Assembly (NCBI RefSeq): GCF_000422725.1
Contig: NZ_KE383910.1
Location: 195,046-259,045 of the forward strand
Source of the DNA: Flavobacterium subsaxonicum WB 4.1-42 = DSM 21790
GTDB taxonomy: Bacteria > Bacteroidota > Bacteroidia > Flavobacteriales > Flavobacteriaceae
DNA length: 64,000 nt
Direction: 5' to 3'
A model generated the notes under the pieces. The model was given only the letters and a program-made list of their open reading frames with translations. It had not been told where the DNA came from and did no database searches. This document shows, piece by piece, positions 1-5,750 of the stretch. The stretch's first letter is position 1. Each line of letters begins with the position of its first letter. The translations under genes and the position numbers were made by a program.

Positions 1-1091
1 TCAAAGAGTTACAGCAGGATACTAAAATGAGTATCATTTTTATTTCGCACGATCTCTCGTTAGTCTCCGAAATTGCCAACAGGGTACTGGTTATGTACCG
101 TGGCGAAATTGTAGAACAAGGCGACGCTCAGGCTATCTTCAACAACCCGCAACATACCTATACTAAAGCACTTATCAATTCGAGGCCATCGTTAAATGTA
201 AGGCTGGAACGCTTGCCTACCATTCAGGATTACCTGCAAAATACGGTAAATAAAACAGAAGTTACTCCGCTACAGCGCGAAAAAAAGCATGAAGCGCTAT
301 ATGCACAACCTCCTTTATTAGAGGTTATTAATGTTGAAAAAGAGTATGTGTCGTCGGCCGGGCTGTTTGGCAAAAACGTAAGCTTTAAGGCCGTAGATAA
401 TGTTAGCTTTAAAATATACGAAGGCGAAACCCTTGGCCTGGTGGGAGAATCAGGCTGTGGCAAATCGACACTTGGCAATGCCATACTACAACTTGATAAG
501 GCCACTGCCGGTAAAATACTGTACAGGGGCAATGATTTAACGAAGCTTTCACCGAAAGAGATCCGTGCGCTTAGAAAAGAGATACAGATTATATTTCAGG
601 ATCCCTACTCATCGCTTAATCCGCGTATAACGGTTGGTAAGGCCATTATGGAGCCCATGCAGGTGCACAAGCTGTATAGTAGCGATAAAGAACGCCGTGC
701 CAAGGTAATTGAGATACTTAACCGCGTTGGCCTTGGCGAAGAGCACTACAACCGTTATCCCCACGAATTTTCGGGCGGGCAGCGCCAGCGTATAGGCATA
801 GCACGCACTATAGCGCTACAGCCTAAGCTTATTGTGTGCGATGAGTCGGTTTCAGCACTCGATATTTCGGTGCAGGCACAAGTGCTTAATTTGCTCAATG
901 AGCTTAAAGAAAATTTTGGATTTACCTACATATTTATATCACACGACCTTGCCGTGGTTAAATACATGAGCGACCAGGTACTGGTTATGAACAAAGGTAA
1001 AATTGAAGAAATGAACGAAGCCGATGCCCTGTACGCGCATCCGCAAAAAGAATACACCAAAAAGCTTATTGCCGCTATACCGGGAGAGTAG
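1..1091 (+). CDS. ABC transporter ATP-binding protein, tandem-ATPase type (5' partial)
   Basis: The frame is open from base 3 with no start, so the gene begins outside the window. What remains is the end of a first ABC domain (H-loop FISHDLSLV followed by the oligopeptide-importer style C-terminus with PxHxYTKALI) and a complete second ABC domain. The second domain has Walker A GESGCGKST, Q-loop IFQDPYSSLNP, signature FSGGQRQRIGIAR, Walker B LIVCDESVSALD and H-loop FISHDLAVV, then another PQKEYTKKLI tail. This tandem layout is that of the YejF or fused DppD-DppF ATPases, which energise peptide or nickel import at the inner membrane. No permease lies downstream; the next genes are on the other strand. 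Substrate cannot be read from the sequence. Confidence 0.93.
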   Translation, partial: KELQQDTKMSIIFISHDLSLVSEIANRVLVMYRGEIVEQGDAQAIFNNPQHTYTKALINSRPSLNVRLERLPTIQDYLQNTVNKTEVTPLQREKKHEALYAQPPLLEVINVEKEYVSSAGLFGKNVSFKAVDNVSFKIYEGETLGLVGESGCGKSTLGNAILQLDKATAGKILYRGNDLTKLSPKEIRALRKEIQIIFQDPYSSLNPRITVGKAIMEPMQVHKLYSSDKERRAKVIEILNRVGLGEEHYNRYPHEFSGGQRQRIGIARTIALQPKLIVCDESVSALDISVQAQVLNLLNELKENFGFTYIFISHDLAVVKYMSDQVLVMNKGKIEEMNEADALYAHPQKEYTKKLIAAIPGE

Positions 1092-1149
1092 TATTGCAGT
1101 AAAACAGTAAGCACTAAAAGTAATGCACTGATTTTGCTTAAAGAGCAAT

Positions 1150-1167
1150 GTTATTTATGTAAATAAC
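1150..1167. other. Perfect AT-rich palindrome between convergent genes
   Basis: GTTATTTA and TAAATAAC are perfect 8-bp arms around a 2-base centre. It lies between the stop of the ABC ATPase and the convergent RlpA-like gene. It may be a weak bidirectional transcription stop or a protein site. It is not GC-rich and has no long T-run, so terminator function is only an inference. Confidence 0.3.
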
Positions 1168-1217
1168 AGATAAAACACATCAACTGCCACTGTAAACTTA
1201 AAACCGTTAACCAAAAC

Positions 1218-1592
1218 CTACTTGGCTACTTCTATAGTAACTTTAATTTCGCCGTGGTTTTTATTGTCGGTAATTTGCATAAAGGCTTTTTTTGAAAGGT
1301 CGATGTCTTTACCTGCCGAAAAAGGCCCGCGGTCGTTTACGGTAACCACAACAGATTTGCCATTTGCTTTGTTAGTTACCTTAACCTTAGTACCAAAAGG
1401 GAGTTTTTTATGAGCAGCGGTTAATTTACTATTGCTAAATTTTTCTCCGCTGGCCGTTTTTTTGCCGTTAAATTTATCGGCGTAGTACGATGCTACTGCA
1501 CTGCCGTCGTAGCTTTTATAAGCTCCTTTAGAGGCACCACAGGCAACAAGTAATAGGGCACAAAAACAAAGCAGTGCTATGCGTTTTGCCAT
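1218..1592 (-). CDS. RlpA-like double-psi beta-barrel lipoprotein
   Basis: This 124-residue protein starts at an ATG (MAKRIALL) one base after the stop of the upstream paralogue. A TTG 15 bases earlier could also be used but would overlap that gene. A hydrophobic leader ends in the lipobox LLVAC, so the mature protein is probably a lipoprotein. The rest is one RlpA-like double-psi barrel: ASYYADKFNGKKTASGEKF, then LTAAHKKLPFGTKVKVTN and VNDRGPF with the conserved Asp. RlpA proteins act on septal peptidoglycan, usually as lytic transglycosylases on glycans stripped of stem peptides. There is no SPOR domain, so septal targeting in the classic way is not expected. Enzymatic activity is inferred from family only. 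Confidence 0.85.
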   Translation of the reverse strand: MAKRIALLCFCALLLVACGASKGAYKSYDGSAVASYYADKFNGKKTASGEKFSNSKLTAAHKKLPFGTKVKVTNKANGKSVVVTVNDRGPFSAGKDIDLSKKAFMQITDNKNHGEIKVTIEVAK

Positions 1593-1593
1593 A

Positions 1594-2070
1594 TTAAACT
1601 TTTTCAATAATTTCTATTTTAACTTTAAAAGAGCCAGATCCTTTGTTGGATGCAATATCCATGTAGGCTTTTTTAGTAAGGTCAATCTCCAGTTTTTTGC
1701 TGTAAGGCCCGCGGTCGTTTACCTTTACATCTACAAATTTACCGTTGTTTTCGTTAGTTACCCTAACCATGGTGCCAAAAGGCAATTTCATGTGGGCAGC
1801 AGTATATTTTGCGTTATGAAATTTCTCTCCGCTGCAGGTTTTCCTGCCGTTAAATTTATCTGCGTAGTAGGTGGCTAATGCACTTTTTTTGTAGAGGGTA
1901 AGCTTAGGCTCTTCGGGTTTAACAGCGGTAGTAGCTGTTTCTGTAGTATCGGCAATTTTGATTGCCGTAATTTTATTTTCTTTTTTTACCGGGGCAACAT
2001 TTACTGTTGAAAAGCCTGTTATTAAACACAATAACAACGCGGTACTGAAAATGATAATACTATTCTTCAT
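1594..2070 (-). CDS. RlpA-like double-psi beta-barrel protein, exported
   Basis: The 158-residue product has an N-terminal hydrophobic segment (about residues 5-25) that looks like a signal peptide or anchor without a clear lipobox. A Lys/Thr/Glu-rich linker follows, then an RlpA-like double-psi barrel from about residue 62: ATYYADKFNGRKTCSGEKF, YTAAHMKLPFGTMVRVTN and VNDRGPYSKKLEIDL. The barrel is clearly paralogous to that of the next gene, and the two are separated by one base, so they are translated from one mRNA. RlpA proteins are peptidoglycan lytic transglycosylases in other bacteria; here the short form lacks a SPOR domain. A TAnnTTTG promoter box sits 31 bases upstream. Confidence 0.85.
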   Translation of the reverse strand: MKNSIIIFSTALLLCLITGFSTVNVAPVKKENKITAIKIADTTETATTAVKPEEPKLTLYKKSALATYYADKFNGRKTCSGEKFHNAKYTAAHMKLPFGTMVRVTNENNGKFVDVKVNDRGPYSKKLEIDLTKKAYMDIASNKGSGSFKVKIEIIEKV

Positions 2071-2100
2071 AATAATTATAATTTTTTTGTCCTTTGTTTA

Positions 2101-2108
2101 CAAAAATA
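2101..2108 (-). promoter_or_regulatory. Candidate -7 promoter box for the rlpA-like pair
   Basis: Reading the minus strand gives TATTTTTG, a full match to the Bacteroidota -7 consensus TAnnTTTG. It lies 31 bases before the ATG of the upstream RlpA-like gene. I saw no convincing -33 TTG. Confidence 0.4.
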
Positions 2109-2158
2109 ATATGCCAGCGGCTAAAAAAAGCTTTCAAGGAAAAGCTTTAAGCCTGGGG

Positions 2159-2599
2159 TTAGCTAAACCATTGTCCCCACGGGATCCTGCTTAAAAGCAG
2201 CACTAATGCTATGGCATACATATATCCTATACTCTTAAATTTTTTGGCATCTTCTGCCGTCTTTTTATGCTTAGACCATCCAATGGTAATCAGTGTAATA
2301 GCAATGATGTTAATAAGCGGATGCTCTACAAAAATTAATCTTAAATGCGGGTCTTTCATAACCCCACCCATGCCGGCAACCTTAGCAATTTCTAATTGCG
2401 GGTTCACGATAACAAGGATGATGCCAACAACCAATTGTATGTGCGAAAAAATTAACGCTACCATAGATATTTGCCTGTCGCGGGGTGTAAAAGCCCTTTT
2501 AGAACCTAACCCGGATAGTGCATTAATAGCAGCAATTAATAGCAGACCTAATACTCCAAACGCCCAGTAGGAATGAAGATCTAAAACATTTTGGTACAT
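2159..2599 (-). CDS. Small four-helix integral membrane protein, function unknown
   Basis: This 146-residue protein has four hydrophobic segments near residues 11-32, 44-63, 88-106 and 122-140, joined by short charged loops. The loop after helix 1 (GSKRAFTPRDRQ) and the loop before helix 4 (SKHKKTAEDAKKFK) are basic, which suggests they face the cytoplasm. Histidines occur near the membrane at H9, in helix 2 (FSHIQLV) and around HPLIN, so haem or metal binding is conceivable but not shown. I recall similar proteins as uncharacterised and widespread in Flavobacteriia. It has its own promoter box and stands alone between the rlpA pair and dprA. Confidence 0.75.
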   Translation of the reverse strand: MYQNVLDLHSYWAFGVLGLLLIAAINALSGLGSKRAFTPRDRQISMVALIFSHIQLVVGIILVIVNPQLEIAKVAGMGGVMKDPHLRLIFVEHPLINIIAITLITIGWSKHKKTAEDAKKFKSIGYMYAIALVLLLSRIPWGQWFS

Positions 2600-2621
2600 A
2601 GTTTTTGTTTTGTTGGGATAG

Positions 2622-2629
2622 CAAATATA
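2622..2629 (-). promoter_or_regulatory. Candidate -7 promoter box for the four-helix membrane protein
   Basis: The minus strand reads TATATTTG, matching TAnnTTTG, 23 bases before the ATG at 2599. No clear -33 TTG at the right distance. Confidence 0.42.
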
Positions 2630-2686
2630 GGCAATACATGTAAAAAAATAGCCATTAAATATGTGTTAACGACCATTTTAGCTTTG

Positions 2687-2703
2687 TTTAGAATCAATCT
2701 AAA
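2687..2703. promoter_or_regulatory. 17-bp palindrome next to a plus-strand -7 box
   Basis: TTTAGA and TCTAAA form perfect arms around ATCAA, and a plus-strand TAGCTTTG (2679-2686) abuts it. The site is in the gap between dprA and the small membrane protein. AT-rich palindromes of this kind are often bound by Fur-type or other dimeric regulators, but the regulator is unknown here and no plus-strand gene follows. Confidence 0.35.
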
Positions 2704-2793
2704 AAAGATTTTACCTTAAATCTTTACTCTAAATTTTAGCCGCAACCACCACACTTACAGTAAGAAAAAGGCTGTTGCACCGTAAAGTTTTTA

Positions 2794-2822
2794 ACAAAAA
2801 AATGGGGCTGTAAACCCCATTG
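2794..2822 (-). terminator. Intrinsic terminator of dprA
   Basis: On the minus strand a 7-bp stem AATGGGG / CCCCATT with a 7-base loop is followed by a run of seven T. It starts 9 bases after the dprA stop codon. Confidence 0.75.
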
Positions 2823-2830
2823 TTAATTTT

Positions 2831-3937
2831 TTATATTGCCTCGAATAATTTACCCGGCAAGGGCCTTATTACCCCCTTAAGTTCCATAGTAAGCAGTAAA
2901 GACGATAGCCTGTAAATGGGTAATTCGCAATGCAGGGCTATAATATCCATAAGCTCTTTACCATTTTTAAGCAGGTAATCGTACACCTTTTGCTCATCGG
3001 GCTCTAACGATACAAACAACTGTTTTTGCACCGGCTTGTGCGCCTTTTCTTCCAATTGCCAGTTGAGTATATAAATAAGGTCGGCCGCGTTGGTAAGCAA
3101 ATTGGCGCGCTGGCTTTTAATAAGGTTGTTGCAGCCCATACTGTACTTATCTGTAATGCGGCCGGGCACGGCAAAAACATCGCGATTATAGTCGTTAGCC
3201 ACATTGGCCGTAATTAACGATCCGCCTTTTTCGGCACTCTCTATAATAATAGTAGCCTCGCTAATGCCGGCCACAATGCGGTTGCGCTTTACAAAGTTTT
3301 CTTTATCGGGGTTAGAGGTGCTCCAAAACTCGGTTAAAAAACCACCGTTCTGCTCCATAGCCGCCACATACTTTTTATGCACTTTAGGGTATATCTGGTT
3401 AAGCCCGTGTGCCACCACCCCAATAGTTTGCAGGTTTTGCTCCATAGCCACCTGGTGCGCAAAAATATCTACACCATAGGCAAAGCCGCTAATAATAACC
3501 GGGTTAAGGGGCGAAAGATCTTCAATAAGCTTACGGCAAAAGTCGGCGCCATAGCTCGTCATCTGGCGGGTGCCCACAATACTAATGGTCTTACGGCTGG
3601 CAAAATCTATTTTACCCGACGAAAACAAAACCACCGGGCCGTCTATACAGTGCTTTAACCTTTCGGGGTAGTTATTGTCTAAATAATACAGCGGCTTAAT
3701 GCCCTGCTCGCGCACAAATTTAACTTCGCTCTCGGCCAGCTTAAAAACCGACTCGTTGCGCAGGTTATTATATAATACTTCTCCTACGCCTTCTATGGCT
3801 AAAAGTTGCATTTTTTTGGCTTTAAAAACAGCTTCGGCGCTGCCCAGGTGGTTAATCAGCCTTTTGGCCACAATATCGCCAACTCCCTCTACACGCATCA
3901 GCGCCAGCGTATTAAATAAATCGGTATCCGTCATCAA
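2831..3937 (-). CDS. dprA: DNA-processing protein DprA
   Basis: DprA (Smf) binds incoming single-stranded DNA in the cytoplasm and loads RecA on it during natural transformation. The 368-residue protein has the full architecture: helix-hairpin-helix motifs near the N-terminus (MRVEGVGDIVAKRLINHLGS and IEGVGEVLYNNL), a Rossmann-like core (ISIVGTRQMTSYG, VISGFAYGVDIFAH, GVVAHGLNQIYP, AEKGGSLITANVAND, FAVPG) and a C-terminal winged-helix region ending in GVIRPLPGKLFEAI. Two consecutive ATG codons are available at the start (3937 or 3934). The gene is transcribed alone and closes with a clear terminator. Nothing looks damaged, so competence-type recombination is plausible in this organism, though no other com genes are in view. 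Confidence 0.97.
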   Translation of the reverse strand: MMTDTDLFNTLALMRVEGVGDIVAKRLINHLGSAEAVFKAKKMQLLAIEGVGEVLYNNLRNESVFKLAESEVKFVREQGIKPLYYLDNNYPERLKHCIDGPVVLFSSGKIDFASRKTISIVGTRQMTSYGADFCRKLIEDLSPLNPVIISGFAYGVDIFAHQVAMEQNLQTIGVVAHGLNQIYPKVHKKYVAAMEQNGGFLTEFWSTSNPDKENFVKRNRIVAGISEATIIIESAEKGGSLITANVANDYNRDVFAVPGRITDKYSMGCNNLIKSQRANLLTNAADLIYILNWQLEEKAHKPVQKQLFVSLEPDEQKVYDYLLKNGKELMDIIALHCELPIYRLSSLLLTMELKGVIRPLPGKLFEAI

Positions 3938-3998
3938 AAAATGTAATTGGCAGTTAATTAGTTACTTGGCATTGTTAATAACATTTGTGGATAAAATT

Positions 3999-4027
3999 TT
4001 GCGTTTACCACCGTTTGATTAATTTTG
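3999..4027 (+). promoter_or_regulatory. Promoter of the HU/SPOR gene (-33 TTG, -7 TAATTTTG)
   Basis: TTG at 3999-4001 and TAATTTTG at 4020-4027 are 18 bases apart, matching the Bacteroidota TTG-N17-23-TAnnTTTG arrangement. The first ATG is at 4033, only 6 bases after the -7 box, so the transcript may have almost no leader. Confidence 0.55.
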
Positions 4028-4032
4028 TTGTT

Positions 4033-4971
4033 ATGATGATAGAAAAACACATATCGGCTTTATTATACCGTTACCAGTGCGTTACCGTTCCCGGTTTTGG
4101 CGCTTTCCTTACAGATATTCGCCCTGCGTATTTAGATGCAGCTGCGCATACCTTCTATCCTCCAAAAAAACTTGTTTCTTTTAACGCGAATGTAAAAAAT
4201 AATGACGGGCTTTTAGCCAATCATATCTCCCTGCAGGAAAAAATTTCTTACGATGCCGCCGTTAACGCCATTGCACTTGCTGTAGACAGCTGGAAACAGG
4301 CCCTGAATAATTTTGATGTCATCAGCCTTAAAAACCTGGGCGATTTTGGGCTTAACGCCGAAGGCAGCCTGGTGTTTACGCCAGATACCCCCGTTAATTA
4401 CCTAAGCAGTGCTTTTGGCCTTAGCAATGTGGTATCATCTGCCGTAAGGCGCGAAGAGCTTAAAGCCGAAGTTGAAGCTTTAGAAGAAAAAGCGCCTATT
4501 ATATTTACGCCAGAGCGTAAACGCAATTACTCGTACCTAAAATATGCTGCCGTATTTGTAGTTATGGCTGCCGTGGGCACCACAGGTTTTAAAACCTACC
4601 ACGATCAGCAGGTAGCGCAGCAAACACTTGTAGTTCAGCATGCCGTACAAGAAAAAGTACAGCAGCAAATACAGCAGGCCACCTTTTTTATAGACAACCC
4701 ACTGCCTGCCGTTACCCTGCCGCTTAAAGAAGAGGTTATAAACACACCATACCACGTTATTGCAGGCGCTTACAGCACAGAGGCCAACGCCTTAAAAGCC
4801 GTAGCGCAACTAAAAGCTAAAGGTTACAACGCACAAACCGTGGGGCAAAACAAATTTAAACTGTACATGGTTTCTTACGGCGGCTACACCACATACGCCG
4901 AAGCCCAGGACAGCATGCGAAACATACATAAAACACACAATACCGAAGCCTGGCTGATGGTAAAAAAATAA
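4033..4971 (+). CDS. HU-domain (CCDC81-type) and SPOR-domain membrane protein
   Basis: I place the start at the ATG ATG pair (4033/4036) because the longer frame upstream runs through the promoter. The roughly 312-residue protein begins with an HU-like DNA-binding-fold region (IEKHISALLYRYQCVTVPGF, then NLGDFGLNAEGSLVFTP), as in the bacterial HU-CCDC81 family. A single membrane helix (LKYAAVFVVMAAVGTTGF) follows near residue 175, then a Gln-rich stretch, and a C-terminal SPOR domain (YHVIAGAYSTEANALKAVAQ ... EAWLMVKK). SPOR domains bind denuded septal glycans, so the C-terminus should be periplasmic and the HU fold cytoplasmic. The layout suggests a link between the cell envelope at the division site and a cytoplasmic partner; this is inference. 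Confidence 0.88.
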   Translation: MMIEKHISALLYRYQCVTVPGFGAFLTDIRPAYLDAAAHTFYPPKKLVSFNANVKNNDGLLANHISLQEKISYDAAVNAIALAVDSWKQALNNFDVISLKNLGDFGLNAEGSLVFTPDTPVNYLSSAFGLSNVVSSAVRREELKAEVEALEEKAPIIFTPERKRNYSYLKYAAVFVVMAAVGTTGFKTYHDQQVAQQTLVVQHAVQEKVQQQIQQATFFIDNPLPAVTLPLKEEVINTPYHVIAGAYSTEANALKAVAQLKAKGYNAQTVGQNKFKLYMVSYGGYTTYAEAQDSMRNIHKTHNTEAWLMVKK

Positions 4972-4982
4972 GTAGTAAAATC

Positions 4983-5010
4983 AATCCTCCATACCGGGGG
5001 ATTTTTTTTT
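4983..5010 (+). terminator. Intrinsic terminator after the HU/SPOR gene
   Basis: Arms AATCCTCC and GGGGGATT (one G-T pair) enclose ATACC and run straight into nine or more T. It begins 11 bases after the stop codon. Confidence 0.75.
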
Positions 5011-5019
5011 GCTGTGGCT

Positions 5020-5027
5020 TATCTTTG
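5020..5027 (+). promoter_or_regulatory. Candidate -7 promoter box of the thioesterase gene
   Basis: TATCTTTG matches TAnnTTTG and lies 13 bases before the ATG at 5041, directly after the T-run of the preceding terminator. This box falls inside the longer open frame beginning at 5014, which argues for the later start. Confidence 0.5.
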
Positions 5028-5040
5028 CCAAAAAAAAGTT

Positions 5041-5550
5041 ATGCAGGTAAAACACCCCATAGACTCTGTATGTATAATGACCGATATTGTACTGCCGGGC
5101 GAAACCAATCCGTTAAACAACCTTTTTGGGGGAGAATTACTGGCCCGTATGGACAGGGCTGCCAGCATTGCTGCACGCCGCCACGCCGGGCATATTGTGG
5201 TTACGGCATCTGTAAACCACGTGGCATTTAACCGTTCTATTCCGCTTGGCAGCGTGGTTACCATAGAGGCCAAGGTATCGCGCACGTTTACATCGTCTAT
5301 GGAAACCTTTATAGATGTATGGATAGAAGACCGCGAAAGTGGCGAGAAAACCAAGGCTAACGAGGCCATTTATACTTTTGTAGCGGTAGATGAAGCTGGC
5401 AAACCCGTACAGGTGCGCCCTATAGAGCCGCAAACCGAGATAGAAAAATCGCGCTACGATGCTGCCCTGCGCAGAAAGCAGCTAAGCCTGGTGCTTGCCG
5501 GTAAAATGAACCCGCACGACGCTACAGAGCTTAAGGCTTTATTTATGTAA
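5041..5550 (+). CDS. Acyl-CoA thioesterase, hotdog fold
   Basis: The start is taken at ATG 5041 (MQVKHPIDSV); an upstream GTG at 5014 would overlap the promoter box. The 169-residue protein has the signature of YciA/acyl-CoA hydrolases: the segment NPLNNLFGGELLARMDRAAS contains the Asn and Asp used in catalysis by this family, followed by the long helix AASIAARRHAGHIV and the strands VVTASVNHVAFNRSIPLGS. Such enzymes hydrolyse acyl-CoA to free acid and CoA in the cytoplasm. It is a single-gene unit with its own promoter and terminator. Chain-length preference cannot be told from sequence. Confidence 0.93.
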   Translation: MQVKHPIDSVCIMTDIVLPGETNPLNNLFGGELLARMDRAASIAARRHAGHIVVTASVNHVAFNRSIPLGSVVTIEAKVSRTFTSSMETFIDVWIEDRESGEKTKANEAIYTFVAVDEAGKPVQVRPIEPQTEIEKSRYDAALRRKQLSLVLAGKMNPHDATELKALFM

Positions 5551-5574
5551 GAATTTACAAAAACCACCTATACT

Positions 5575-5605
5575 GCCCCCGTCCTTAAAGCGGGGGCTTT
5601 TTGCG
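5575..5605 (+). terminator. Intrinsic terminator of the thioesterase gene
   Basis: Perfect 7-bp GC stem GCCCCCG / CGGGGGC, 9-base loop, then TTTTT followed by GCG and another T-run. Confidence 0.85.
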
Positions 5606-5690
5606 TTTTTTACTTACAATAAAGTTAACCTGAAATAAGAATGTTAATTAATTTTTTAATGATTATTTACAATATAATGTTAATTATAGT

Positions 5691-5698
5691 TACTTTTA
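5691..5698 (+). promoter_or_regulatory. Candidate promoter of the 860-aa T9SS protein
   Basis: TACTTTTA differs from TAnnTTTG at the last base, but the same sequence context (TTAAT, then TTACTTT) recurs at the same distance from the ATG in the paralogous gene at 8559: 60 bases here, 61 there. Conservation between the paralogues is the main support. Confidence 0.4.
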
Positions 5699-5750
5699 AA
5701 ATACTATTAACAAAGCAATTAATTATTCATTTTTTTTTCAACCCGCTACT

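Noticed and set aside
2736..2790. Minus-strand micro-ORF ending SYCKCGGCG
   Set aside because: The Cys-rich end is curious, but there is no ATG, only a GTG giving 14 codons, and it lies after the dprA terminator. Too little support to call a gene.
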